Counted from the stretch's first letter, positions 24,258-32,418 are shown. The stretch: DNA of 36,989 nt from Pectobacterium brasiliense (GCF_013449685.1 NZ_JACDSF010000074.1:1-36989), one strand, 5' to 3'. The notes: generated from the sequence alone by a model not told the origin. Translations and numbers: made by a program.

Positions 24258-24881
24258 ATGAAAAAAGACAAGTTTGAATGGGGCAAGGAAATTGTTCAGA
24301 CAGGAAGTGACGTAGCTGCATTGGCTAACGATGTTGGTATTCCGGGCATTGGTCTGGTCGCTAAATTTGTTCAACATTTCTACGATAAACAACTACAAAA
24401 GCGCTTTGAAAAGTTTATTTCAGACGCAGACATCAACAAAGACCTGCTTGATAAGATTGCTGAGGACGAGACGTATTCAAATTGCTTTTATGCAATTTTA
24501 GAGGCTGTTCGCCAGACACATTCAAAGATTGGCCTTGTTGCTCTGGCACTTATTTATAGGAATCATTGGAATGATGAGCAGTATTTAATTGCTGCAGTGC
24601 AAGCTTTCTCCCAGATAAGTGATGCAACAATCAATTCTTTTATTTCACTTTATGAAGAGATATCTGACGATGAGGGATATTTGATTCTCAGAGTCAGCAA
24701 CGAGGAAGGAAACAGTTTCCATGAATATTATAATGAAGCAGTCGAATTGATTCGCCGTAATTTCTTCGTTCTGAGTACTGGAAGCGGGATGCATGCTAAT
24801 GGCCCAGTACAAGGAATGAAATGGTTCCATACTGAGTCTTACTACACCCAGTGTAAATTAGCTAAGAACCTTATTGGGTGA
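24258..24881 (+). CDS. unknown protein, 207 residues, AT-rich
   Basis: I chose the ATG at 24258 because AAGGAG (24243-24248) is nine bases upstream. An ATG at 24249 would directly abut it. The protein starts MKKDKFEWGKEIVQTGSDVAALANDVGIPGIGLVAKF. This amphipathic, Gly-containing helix region is followed by helices rich in acidic residues, and the C-terminal half is mixed alpha/beta. No nuclease, ATPase or membrane motif is visible and no family was recognised. It sits alone between IS110 and ArdC inside the ArdC-flanked segment. Confidence 0.55.
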   Translation: MKKDKFEWGKEIVQTGSDVAALANDVGIPGIGLVAKFVQHFYDKQLQKRFEKFISDADINKDLLDKIAEDETYSNCFYAILEAVRQTHSKIGLVALALIYRNHWNDEQYLIAAVQAFSQISDATINSFISLYEEISDDEGYLILRVSNEEGNSFHEYYNEAVELIRRNFFVLSTGSGMHANGPVQGMKWFHTESYYTQCKLAKNLIG

Positions 24882-25083
24882 TCCTGCTAAATTAGGAAAG
24901 GCCTCAACATTAAGTTTAAGACATTCGAAAAGCTTTTATGCCTTATAGTTAACGCGTTTCGAATACGGCTCGCATTTCTACTATCAGCATTGAAACTGGT
25001 GGAACGCCAGTTTTAATGCGATTGCCAGTAAATGTCGAACTCTCTTTTACCAAAGAGGTTAAACGCAGCTGTACATGCAGGAT

Positions 25084-25125
25084 ACTTCCGCTTCTCGCTC
25101 GTTGCCGACTGTCATGCTGAATCGT
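25084..25125. repeat. interspersed imperfect dyad repeat, copy F (left part)
   Basis: ACTTCCGCTTCTCGCTCGTTG, a one-arm copy in the 450-base gap between the unknown gene and ArdC. The rest of that gap holds no gene. GCGGGCTCTTTGCCGCCCGC at about 25171-25190 is a GC-rich hairpin. Confidence 0.35.
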
Positions 25126-25331
25126 GTTCTCACGGCCAGATCAAGTCTCAGCCAATACATCTAAAGCGATGAGCGGGCTCTTTGCCGCCCGCCCCCGCAG
25201 CCTGCGAATTTTTCCTGACACACAGTGCCACGAATAATTCGCAGGGAGGTTATACCTTTAACACCACCACGACTCTGCCCACAGAAATATATGGTCAAAG
25301 CCGCATTCCTTTACGGCTTCTTACCCTGCCC

Positions 25332-26276
25332 TCAAGCTTTATCCATCAAATAACGATGCGCTTTTGATGCCGCACTAACGGCTTTGAAAATATATCGTTT
25401 GTCGTTCTTCAGTGCTTTCAGCCAGGAAGCAATATAGCTTTCGTGCTGGACCTCTCCGACAATCCCAAGATCCGCCATCAGGAACGCGCTTCCCAACTCG
25501 GCGATCAACTCCTCAAAGGCATAATCCTCACTGCCAAATCTTCCTTTCATTTCGCGGCCAAGCCTTTTTTTACCACCACTCCAGTGAACCAGCTCATGTA
25601 GGCCAGTGGCATAGAAGTTAGCCACATCGGAAAACAGATGACGCTCCGGTAACCAGACTTCATCGGTTGATGGGCTGAAAAAGGCGTTTTGTCCTTTCTC
25701 GATGATGTTTGCGCCGCTCTTCCTAAACAGATTTTCACCCTGTGGTAATGGGTCAAAGGTTGCTTCCGGGCTGATGGTTTCAGTTGTCAGTGGAAGACCA
25801 TCAATTTGCTCAACATTGAATACATTGAAGGTTTTCAGCATCGGGATCTGGTCGATTTCGCCGTCTTCGTTTTCCTTCTCTAAGGTTGAATAAAAAATGG
25901 CTGTCGTGCCGTGCTCACCTTTGCGAACCTGTCCACCTACTGCCTGCGCTTGTTTGTAGGTCATCCAGCGTGAATCGCAAAAGCCCCGTTCTGATGCACT
26001 GCACCACAACTGCATGATATTCATTCCGCTATACGCGATACCGGTTGCGAAGTTGGAAGGCAACCCAGATATGCCCGGCACTCGTTTCCACGGGCAAAAC
26101 CACGGTTTTACACCGGCTTCAAGCGCTGCAATGATCTTGTTGGTGACAGTCTGATAAATATCGGTTTTGGCTTTAGAAAATTTCGTTTTTGAGGAGCCTG
26201 ACTGCTCCAGCGGGGATACGCTGGTCGCCGCTGCGGTGTTAGGGGCGCTAGTCTGGGTATGCAGGGAAATGGTCAT
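25332..26276 (-). CDS. ArdC-type antirestriction zincin, complete
   Basis: The 314-residue protein has the two ArdC parts. The N-terminal ssDNA-binding domain (about 38-155) includes DIYQTVTNKIIAALEAGVKPW and RWMTYKQAQAVGGQVRKGEHG. The C-terminal zincin-like metallopeptidase domain has GLHELVHWSGG (HExxH at 227-231) and FEELIAELGSAF carrying the downstream Glu. Such proteins enter or are made early after conjugation and protect the incoming strand from restriction. The ATG 26276 has GGAG ten bases upstream. A second, truncated copy is at 11721-12427 in the same orientation. Confidence 0.85.
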   Translation of the reverse strand: MTISLHTQTSAPNTAAATSVSPLEQSGSSKTKFSKAKTDIYQTVTNKIIAALEAGVKPWFCPWKRVPGISGLPSNFATGIAYSGMNIMQLWCSASERGFCDSRWMTYKQAQAVGGQVRKGEHGTTAIFYSTLEKENEDGEIDQIPMLKTFNVFNVEQIDGLPLTTETISPEATFDPLPQGENLFRKSGANIIEKGQNAFFSPSTDEVWLPERHLFSDVANFYATGLHELVHWSGGKKRLGREMKGRFGSEDYAFEELIAELGSAFLMADLGIVGEVQHESYIASWLKALKNDKRYIFKAVSAASKAHRYLMDKA

Positions 26277-26680
26277 GTTTTTTCTCCGTCAGTGGTGTGA
26301 TTTTTCGTCTTCGTATCGCCTGACGGTTCGCTTTCCCGGCATCGTTCCGGCCAGCAAGGGCGCAGAATGCGTGCCATTTACCCTTGCGGGACGGGTTGTG
26401 TTGGGAAACGATTAACCGGAAGCTGATACGAGAACGGAAGTCACACGGAGAAAAAACTGACACTGCATAGACGGGTGTAGCGCTCCTTGCTTTGCAGTGG
26501 TGAAAAGTAAATTAGTGGTGTTGAGTCTGGGACCGGCACTGACAGGAACTTCATGTAAGTGTTAGCATGCTTTCCTGCCGGACGAGACGATCCTGCTAAC
26601 CGGGGGCGGTTTGTTCTTAAATTGCCTCGTTCCGGCATCAATCCCTACCGGGTCAGGGCTGTCTCCTTATTGAACGCAGC
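26277..26680. other. ArdC leader region, no gene
   Basis: This 400-base GC-rich stretch upstream of ArdC contains several short inverted repeats (for example CCCTTGCGGGACGGG near 26380) and no supported reading frame. Leaders of transfer-region genes often look like this, but I cannot assign a function. Confidence 0.3.
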
Positions 26681-26899
26681 TTAAAGTCTATCCCCACAGT
26701 CGCCGTGCTGGCTGAGCTTCGCAAAGAGGGCTTTCAGCCGTTCATGTCGTGCCAACCCCACGAGTGCGTTGAAGGCGAGCGTGAACACACCGAACACATG
26801 CTGCGCCTGTGCCCTGAGCACTTTGGTGATGGCTTCCAGCAGTGTGGTTTTACCGGCGCCCTTCGGCCCATCCAGAGAAACAAACAACTGACGGCTCAT
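26681..26899 (-). pseudogene. truncated P-loop (thymidylate kinase-like) protein with foreign tail
   Basis: ATG 26899 overlaps the glutathione peroxidase stop (ATGA), so it was coupled to it. The protein starts MSRQLFVSLDGPKGAGKTTL (Walker A GPKGAGKTT), as thymidylate-kinase-like nucleoside kinases do. After LRAQAQ it turns into VFGVFTLAFNALVGLARHER and LKALFAKLSQHGDCGDRL. That does not look like a kinase and resembles the end of another plasmid or ICE protein. Only ~30 kinase residues remain, so it is a chimeric remnant made by a deletion junction near 26800. Confidence 0.55.
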
Positions 26900-27395
26900 G
26901 CTGCTGATGACCATTGCCCGTCCAGTGCAGCAAGGATTGCGGCTTCCATCTTCTCCGGGGTGGTGAACGGCGCAAAACGCCTGAGCGGTTTACCGTCGCG
27001 CCCGATCAGGAATTTAGTAAAGTTCCACTTGATCCGCCCACCCAGCACGCCGGGCAGTTCATTTTTCAGATAGCGAAACACCGGGTGCGCTGGGGCGCCA
27101 TTGACCTCGACTTTCCCGAACATCGGGAAGCTCACACCGTAGTGAATGTGGCAGGTCTGCGCGATGTCGTCAGCGCCGCCGGGTTCCTGTTTACCGAACT
27201 GGTTGCAGGGGAAACCCAGCACCACCAAACCCCGGGCGGCGTATTTCTGGTAGAGCGCTTCCAGGCCGCCGTATTGGGGTGTGAAACCACACTGGCTGGC
27301 GGTATTCACCACCAGCACCACCTTACCCGCGTAGTCGCCAGAGAGACAGGCTGACCGTCAAGACGGGTAGCGCTCAGTTGATAAAAGGGGGTCAT
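26896..27395 (-). pseudogene. glutathione peroxidase, one frameshift
   Basis: The start ATG 27395 gives MTPFYQLSATRLDGQPVSLA. The frame then breaks near 27338 and resumes as DYAGKVVLVVNTASQCGFTP, continuing to the stop at 26896. All family motifs are present: the catalytic Cys in ASQCGFTPQY, GFPCNQFGKQEPG and WNFTKFLIGRDG. A single missing base explains the break. The protein would be ~160 residues and reduce peroxides in the cytoplasm. A sequencing error is an alternative to real decay. Confidence 0.8.
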
Positions 27396-27540
27396 AGCGG
27401 GATCCTCAAGGCAAAAGCAGTTCGACGTCGATATTATCACGTAACGCGGTGCTGCCGGGGCGTGGAAAGTCGATCCTATTCCTGATGGCGTGGCAGGTCT
27501 GGGATCCTGTGCGATATCTCCTGGCAACGTTGATATTCTT

Positions 27541-28467
27541 TCACACGCCCTGATTTTCTATCTGACGATAAAATTGAGCGATCCAGGTCTCAGCCATCAC
27601 GGAATAGGGTTGATCGGCTCTGGCCATACTCGCCATTTCTTTACCGGTTTTATCCAGTAATAATCGTAAAGGACGTATAATGGCGTCCTTTTGTTCGTCC
27701 TCTAACGTCATTGCGTTCACGTTATCTATCAGCTCACCCAGCGATATCAGCATGTCACCCAAAAATTCGAGCCGGCGTAAGTAACGTGTGCGGTCCTGCA
27801 CCAAACCGAGACGGTTAAGTCCGTATACATGGATAGAGGTTGCACCCTGCAGGCTTCCTCCCTCTCCTGTCGGCACAACCAGGCTGAGAGAAGGCGCCCC
27901 GACGCTGACAAAATGCAAAAATTCCCGCGGCTGGTGCTCACAGGGATTAAGCAATAAAGCCTGCTCTGCCTGGTGGTCTCTGCTTTCAGGCCGCATACGT
28001 ATCCCTGCAGCGGCCAGAGGAAAACTGTCTTTTTTCCCACCAGACGTGCCGGGTTTCTGGCTATGCTCCAGCAGCGAGATAAGACTGCTGGACGGGGTAA
28101 CAATGTGCTGTCGCCTTTTACGATTACAGTCAATGCAGCTGGGTAACAGGTTCTCCCAGTCCATCGCCAGCCACCAGTATCCTGGATGCGTCGCATCTTC
28201 GCTCACTTTGCTTTTGGGCCGATAGTGTTCAACATCGACGGGTGATGAAGCCGAGAAGAATGTTTCACAATACGCGCACTTAAAATGAAACAGCGTGTTT
28301 AAACGCCATTTTACATCGTCCGAAGAATAGGCCTCAAATTTAAAGCTCTTTTCCTGTTTTGGCCCGGCATAATATTCCCGCACGCGTTGTAACTCACTTT
28401 TTCCCTCCGCGTTCAGCGCCGATAGTGATGATGGCGGTTGTCCGGTCCCACGGGGAACGTGCCTCAT
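27541..28467 (-). CDS. HNH endonuclease of a Septu/PtuB-like pair
   Basis: The 308-residue protein has a zinc-linked HNH domain: CAYC (64-67), VDVEHYRPKS with the catalytic H81, and WENLLPSCIDCNRKR with N106, C111 and C114. The DVEHYRPK motif and LLPSCIDCN are typical of the TIGR02646/PtuB-type HNH proteins that pair with an ABC-type ATPase (Septu, retron Ec78). The C-terminal half (LLNPCEH and IHVYGLNRLGLVQDRTRYL) is shared with the partner ATPase. ATG 28467 overlaps the ATPase stop (ATGA), so the two are coupled. The likely role is to cut nucleic acid when the ATPase senses infection. Confidence 0.8.
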   Translation of the reverse strand: MRHVPRGTGQPPSSLSALNAEGKSELQRVREYYAGPKQEKSFKFEAYSSDDVKWRLNTLFHFKCAYCETFFSASSPVDVEHYRPKSKVSEDATHPGYWWLAMDWENLLPSCIDCNRKRRQHIVTPSSSLISLLEHSQKPGTSGGKKDSFPLAAAGIRMRPESRDHQAEQALLLNPCEHQPREFLHFVSVGAPSLSLVVPTGEGGSLQGATSIHVYGLNRLGLVQDRTRYLRRLEFLGDMLISLGELIDNVNAMTLEDEQKDAIIRPLRLLLDKTGKEMASMARADQPYSVMAETWIAQFYRQIENQGV

Positions 28468-30755
28468 TGCACCACCTCACGCAGAATGTTCAAAATACGT
28501 GACCGGGTGTCATCCTGTAATGCCTGAGCTTTTGCGGCTGAAACCTGACGCCGCTCCTGTAAATACTCCCCAACGGCCTCCTGCACCAAACGATGTGCCT
28601 CAGACGTCCCAACAGGCATGGCACTGGCAATGTCACGTTCGAAGGTTCCGATCATTTCTGTTTCTTCGTCTGTCAGTTCGAGGCCTTGTTGACGTTTTGC
28701 CAGCAGATCGGCAACCTGAGCGATAAGACGATCGAGCCTGGGTTCATCGGTGGAATCGAGCTGGAAGAAGTCAGAGGTAAGGAGTTGATCGACGCGTAAT
28801 GTCGTGATGTCTGGCAAGTCGCTCAATGTTTCGACCCGCTGCAGAGCGCCTGATGCTGAGTGGATATCGTGATGCAAGGTGCGTTGCATCACCCTCACCT
28901 CACCATTATACATCCCGCGCAAACACAGCGGCTCATGGGTGGTGACGATAAACGTCATCCCCGGAAGCGCACGACGCAGGCCGCCCATAATTTGCATTTT
29001 CCAGCGCGGGTGTAAATGCGTTTCGACTTCATCAATTAACACCACTCCCCGTGCATTCTCAAAATCCTCAAATGTCAGGGCGACACGCTCATTCATTAAA
29101 CCCTGCATAATATCGCAGACCATTGCCAGCACGGTACGAAAGCCGGAAGACGCCACATTCAACGGCGTACGAGTTTCAACGCCATCAATGGCAGTTATAA
29201 GAGAACACTCTTTTCTTTCAGGAGAACGCTGGATGACATCAAACTCTCCTTCAATCGATAATACCTCCCTGAGTGCCGCCACGACACGGTCAAAATTCAC
29301 CTGACTCAGGCTCAAAAGCCAGCTTTGCGGGTTCCCAATCAGGCTGCCATCAAAGAGATTACGCACGGTTTTATCGGCTGTGTATAACCGTTTTCCTTTC
29401 CCGTATTGACGAAAGGCACCATAAGCAAAGACGGGCCCGACAGAAAACTGTCCGTTCAGTTGCGTAAAATGACTCCCCCCTTTTTTTAAGGTCAGTGTCA
29501 GCGAGACATCATTATCCTGGGTAAGCACAACTTCTGCCATTTTCGGTGCCCGCTTAGGATCACCGGCAAGTAATCCAGGGGACAAAATAAAATCCTGCAT
29601 TCGCAAATTTAACTTGTTGCGGCTTTCCTCTGAAATCAACGCCAGCGCAATGCCTTCCAGAATGGTGCTTTTTCCGGCCGCATTTTCACCCAGCAGCAGA
29701 AGAGCGCGTGCCTCTGGCTTTTTTCCTTCTTCCCGCTCAGGCAGCGCGGGCAATGTAAGTTCAAGCGTCTCCAGCGACTTGAAATTATTAAACTGTATGC
29801 GATGTAAATCACCTTGCGGTAAAGACGGTCGCGTCTCAGTCCACTTGTTTACAGGAAGCAGAAAAATTTCTTTAATTGCCTGATAAAGTTGATCTCTACC
29901 TTTATCTGGATCCTCAAACATAAGCATGAAAAAATGATTCATTTTCCCTGCTGTCAACGCGTGACCTTTCTCACCATCGATATGCTCAGCTATCCGCCTT
30001 AACAGCAGATACCAACTGCCACCATATTCCAGTCTATTGAAATCGAGCACGCTGAAAAGCAAATTATCAGAACGGATCTTAATAGCTTTGGATAACTTAC
30101 TTATATATCCTTTGTAACGCTGTGCACGTTTAATTACCAAGTCATCATTGTTAAGTTGTAGAATATTGATCGTTGTCATTCCCTTTTGACTTAAGTAATT
30201 AAAGTCTCCCTGAGGTCTGACCTCAATATGTGAGATAAAGGATTTTGTCTGGCAGGGATCTAACAGCTGGCTTTCTTCCTTTGGCGGCCACTGCGGCCAC
30301 AGACTACTATTACTGCGCCGGTAGTCCTGATATTCATGCAAGGAAGGCACGGGCATACGCTTGCCTGTTACATGGAAATTTCGGCTCATTAATGCATTAC
30401 AACGGTGGCAAGCAAGATAAAAATTTTGCCACGCCCAGGCAAACCAGAGGTAATAAAGCGGCGCCTCAGCTTTTTTTTCCATTGGGGTTGCGTTGCTGCC
30501 AGGGCGAAAACGTTGAATGCTTAATGAATGACCCTGGCACTCGCAGAAAGCGCATCGTCCGTCAAAAAGTTTATAGACCGCATCCTTAAGTCCGGCAACT
30601 TTATCTACGCTGGCCAGACGCGGTGGGCGGGTTTGGGCTCGCCGTTGAGGATCCAGCGCCAAAAATGCTTCAATTTCATAAAGGTTTTCTTTTACATGAC
30701 TGTCAGTGACTAAACCTGATGGGGGAAGCACTTGGCTCCTGTCAACGTATTGCAT
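28464..30755 (-). CDS. AAA/ABC-type ATPase with an N-terminal degenerate HNH module (PtuA-like)
   Basis: I chose ATG 30755 (GGAG ten bases upstream, 763 residues). The frame is open to a TTG at 30800. The ATPase part has Walker A GENAAGKST (356-364), signature-like SSGFRTVLAM (536-545), Walker B GVVLIDEVETHLHP (570-583) and VTTHEPL, as in PtuA/RecF-type ABC ATPases. Residues 69-120 form a second HNH-like zinc site (CAFC and ACHRCN). The expected EHYRP is QRFRP here, so the catalytic His is gone. Residues 160-215 (LLDPCQTKSF... TINILQLNNDDLVIKRAQRY) match the C-terminal half of the partner HNH protein. It is a two-gene operon with that nuclease. Confidence 0.8.
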   Translation of the reverse strand: MQYVDRSQVLPPSGLVTDSHVKENLYEIEAFLALDPQRRAQTRPPRLASVDKVAGLKDAVYKLFDGRCAFCECQGHSLSIQRFRPGSNATPMEKKAEAPLYYLWFAWAWQNFYLACHRCNALMSRNFHVTGKRMPVPSLHEYQDYRRSNSSLWPQWPPKEESQLLDPCQTKSFISHIEVRPQGDFNYLSQKGMTTINILQLNNDDLVIKRAQRYKGYISKLSKAIKIRSDNLLFSVLDFNRLEYGGSWYLLLRRIAEHIDGEKGHALTAGKMNHFFMLMFEDPDKGRDQLYQAIKEIFLLPVNKWTETRPSLPQGDLHRIQFNNFKSLETLELTLPALPEREEGKKPEARALLLLGENAAGKSTILEGIALALISEESRNKLNLRMQDFILSPGLLAGDPKRAPKMAEVVLTQDNDVSLTLTLKKGGSHFTQLNGQFSVGPVFAYGAFRQYGKGKRLYTADKTVRNLFDGSLIGNPQSWLLSLSQVNFDRVVAALREVLSIEGEFDVIQRSPERKECSLITAIDGVETRTPLNVASSGFRTVLAMVCDIMQGLMNERVALTFEDFENARGVVLIDEVETHLHPRWKMQIMGGLRRALPGMTFIVTTHEPLCLRGMYNGEVRVMQRTLHHDIHSASGALQRVETLSDLPDITTLRVDQLLTSDFFQLDSTDEPRLDRLIAQVADLLAKRQQGLELTDEETEMIGTFERDIASAMPVGTSEAHRLVQEAVGEYLQERRQVSAAKAQALQDDTRSRILNILREVVQ

Positions 30756-30977
30756 CCTTTCATGTCTCCGTAAAAATAACGCTCTCTGACTTATCGGCAA
30801 GCAGATGGGAAAACTGAATCATACTAAAAGCAATAGTGGACACACACTTTTTTCCCCTTGCAAAATAAGCACATTTAAACGTGCTCCAGCGGTATTTTCG
30901 CTTTCCCCTCGCCTCTTTTCATTCACCCGCATCTATGGCACCATTTAGGAATTGATCATTTCCTAAATGGTGAAAAA
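30756..30977. promoter_or_regulatory. divergent promoter region, ATPase/HNH operon and tetR
   Basis: This 222-base AT-rich gap separates the ATPase start (minus strand) from the tetR start (plus strand) and must hold both promoters. It includes the perfect palindrome at 30942-30969. Confidence 0.5.
30942..30969. promoter_or_regulatory. TetR operator candidate 1
   Basis: Perfect 10-base arms CATTTAGGAA and TTCCTAAATG around the spacer TTGATCAT, ending eight bases before the tetR start. Its size and symmetry fit a TetR dimer site, and its position predicts autorepression. Confidence 0.7.
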
Positions 30978-31586
30978 ATGTCTCAACAGCCGCAGAGAGT
31001 CCGTGAGCGTGGGCGCCCCCGGCAGTTTGATCCCGATACCGCGCTGGATCTCGCCATGGTGGTATTCCGTGAAAAAGGATATCACAGCGCCTCGATCAGC
31101 GATCTGAGCGAGGCAATGCAGCTTACCGCCGGAAGCATCTATAAAGCCTTTCACGACAAATGCGGCCTGTTTCTGCAAGTGTTTGTGCGCTATACCTCCC
31201 TGCGTAATCAAGCGCTACGCCAGCGGCTGGCGCAGCAGCCCGATGGCAGAAGCAGGATTGCAGAACTGCTGCGCTTCTACCTTGAGTCTGCCAGCGATAT
31301 TGAAGGGCGACGCGGTTGCCTGTTGGTCGGCAGCGCCGTGGAATTACAGCAGCTCGATAACGAACTTGCCGGGCTGGTCACCAGCGCGCTTCAGAGTAAT
31401 CAGCGCTCTCTTCAGCAGCTGGTTGAACAGGGTCAGCAGGACCGTTCGGTGAATCCACAACATGATGCCGAAGCGCTAAGCGGCGTATTGCTGTGCCTGG
31501 TGCTGGGGATGCGCGTGGCAGGAAAAATTGATGAACTCCCCGCTCGTGACAGGCTGATCGCAACCGCACTGACGCTGCTCGATTAA
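30978..31586 (+). CDS. TetR/AcrR family transcriptional regulator
   Basis: The 202-residue protein has an N-terminal helix-turn-helix: FDPDTALDLAMVVFREKGYH, then SASISDLSEAMQLTAGSIYK and AFHDKCGLF (residues ~17-68). This is the TetR DNA-binding pattern. The C-terminal part is a helical ligand-binding domain with two Cys (C47 and the CLLV Cys). It faces the defence operon and is followed, 50 bases on, by a gene with a related operator. It probably represses itself and that gene. The gene neighbourhood (a glutathione S-transferase relic) suggests an electrophile or quinone-type inducer, which is only a guess. Confidence 0.85.
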   Translation: MSQQPQRVRERGRPRQFDPDTALDLAMVVFREKGYHSASISDLSEAMQLTAGSIYKAFHDKCGLFLQVFVRYTSLRNQALRQRLAQQPDGRSRIAELLRFYLESASDIEGRRGCLLVGSAVELQQLDNELAGLVTSALQSNQRSLQQLVEQGQQDRSVNPQHDAEALSGVLLCLVLGMRVAGKIDELPARDRLIATALTLLD

Positions 31587-31596
31587 AAATTTTACC

Positions 31597-31624
31597 CATT
31601 AAGAAAACGATCACTTCCTAATAT
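31597..31624. promoter_or_regulatory. TetR operator candidate 2
   Basis: CATTAAGAAA, spacer ACGATCAC, TTCCTAATAT. It has the same length and spacing as candidate 1, and the right arm matches it for eight of ten positions. It lies just before the start of the next gene (31637), so binding there would block that gene. Confidence 0.55.
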
Positions 31625-31636
31625 CTGGAGGTTTAT

Positions 31637-32398
31637 ATGTCTGACGCTTCACTCGCACAACCCTGGTCTACCCCCGTTACCGATATGCCCGGCTTTGCAC
31701 ATTATTACGCAACGGTAACCGAGGTGGCAGACGTCGATATCGCGGTAATTGCCGATCGTTACACGACGTTAACCACCCTGCGCCTGTGCGGTAAGCCGGG
31801 CATGGTGAGCAATATGGCCAGCCTGTCACGCCTCGCGGGTTTGCAGATGTTCACCACCGTTGATCTGTTTGGTTTCAGCCCGGATGAGTTTCCTGCGCCG
31901 CCGCAGTTACCGCATCTGTCACTGGTGTGGATGAACAGCCTGCCTGCTGACGCGGCGAGTACCATTAAAAAAACCTGGAAGAAAGCTGCGCTGTCGGGTG
32001 TGGATCTGGCGATCAAACAGACGCGTAAACCGGAATGGCTGGCAGAAAACCTGAATAATCCGTTCCGGGACTGGGATGGACGGGAACACATCAGTGCGGC
32101 CAACGCGAAAAAGGCCGCCACGCTGTATAAAGAAATGCTGACTTCGCTGCGCGCTATTGATGCCTCCAGCGAGGCGGCCAGCGTTGTTGCCACCGCAGAG
32201 GCGATGGTGCGCAGTTACACCGAGGCGTTTGATGCCATCGATCGCCGCAGCAATATCATTGAAACGATAGAGCGTGAAGAGATTGGTGAGGTGCTCTATG
32301 GTCTGTTATCCCGCATTGAACAACAAACCGCAGGTGCATCAGAGCCGTTCGATAAAGACCCACTAATGAATCTGTTCGATGAATTACGCGATTTTTAA
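31637..32398 (+). CDS. unknown protein, 253 residues, TetR-linked
   Basis: Starts MSDASLAQPWSTPVTDMPGF with GGAGG (31627-31631) upstream. The first half has strand and leucine repeats (YTTLTTLRLCGKPGMVSNM, LAGLQMFTTVDLFGFSPDEF, LPHLSLVWMNSLP) that resemble short leucine-rich-repeat turns. The second half is helical and charged. There is no signal peptide. No family was recognised. It lies between tetR and the broken glutathione S-transferase gene, 20 bases upstream of the latter, so the three form a likely operon-like set. Confidence 0.6.
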   Translation: MSDASLAQPWSTPVTDMPGFAHYYATVTEVADVDIAVIADRYTTLTTLRLCGKPGMVSNMASLSRLAGLQMFTTVDLFGFSPDEFPAPPQLPHLSLVWMNSLPADAASTIKKTWKKAALSGVDLAIKQTRKPEWLAENLNNPFRDWDGREHISAANAKKAATLYKEMLTSLRAIDASSEAASVVATAEAMVRSYTEAFDAIDRRSNIIETIEREEIGEVLYGLLSRIEQQTAGASEPFDKDPLMNLFDELRDF

Positions 32399-32418
32399 CC
32401 TGACAATAAGGAATGGAA

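Noticed and set aside
26705-27354. Plus-strand frames of 122 and 146 codons
   Set aside because: They are antisense to the glutathione peroxidase and kinase sequences, whose motifs are unmistakable on the minus strand.
28464-30755. The HNH/AAA pair as a retron (Ec78-like) system
   Set aside because: No reverse transcriptase gene or msr/msd-like inverted repeat was found in the flanks at 26.7-31.0 kb, so only the PtuAB-like part is present.
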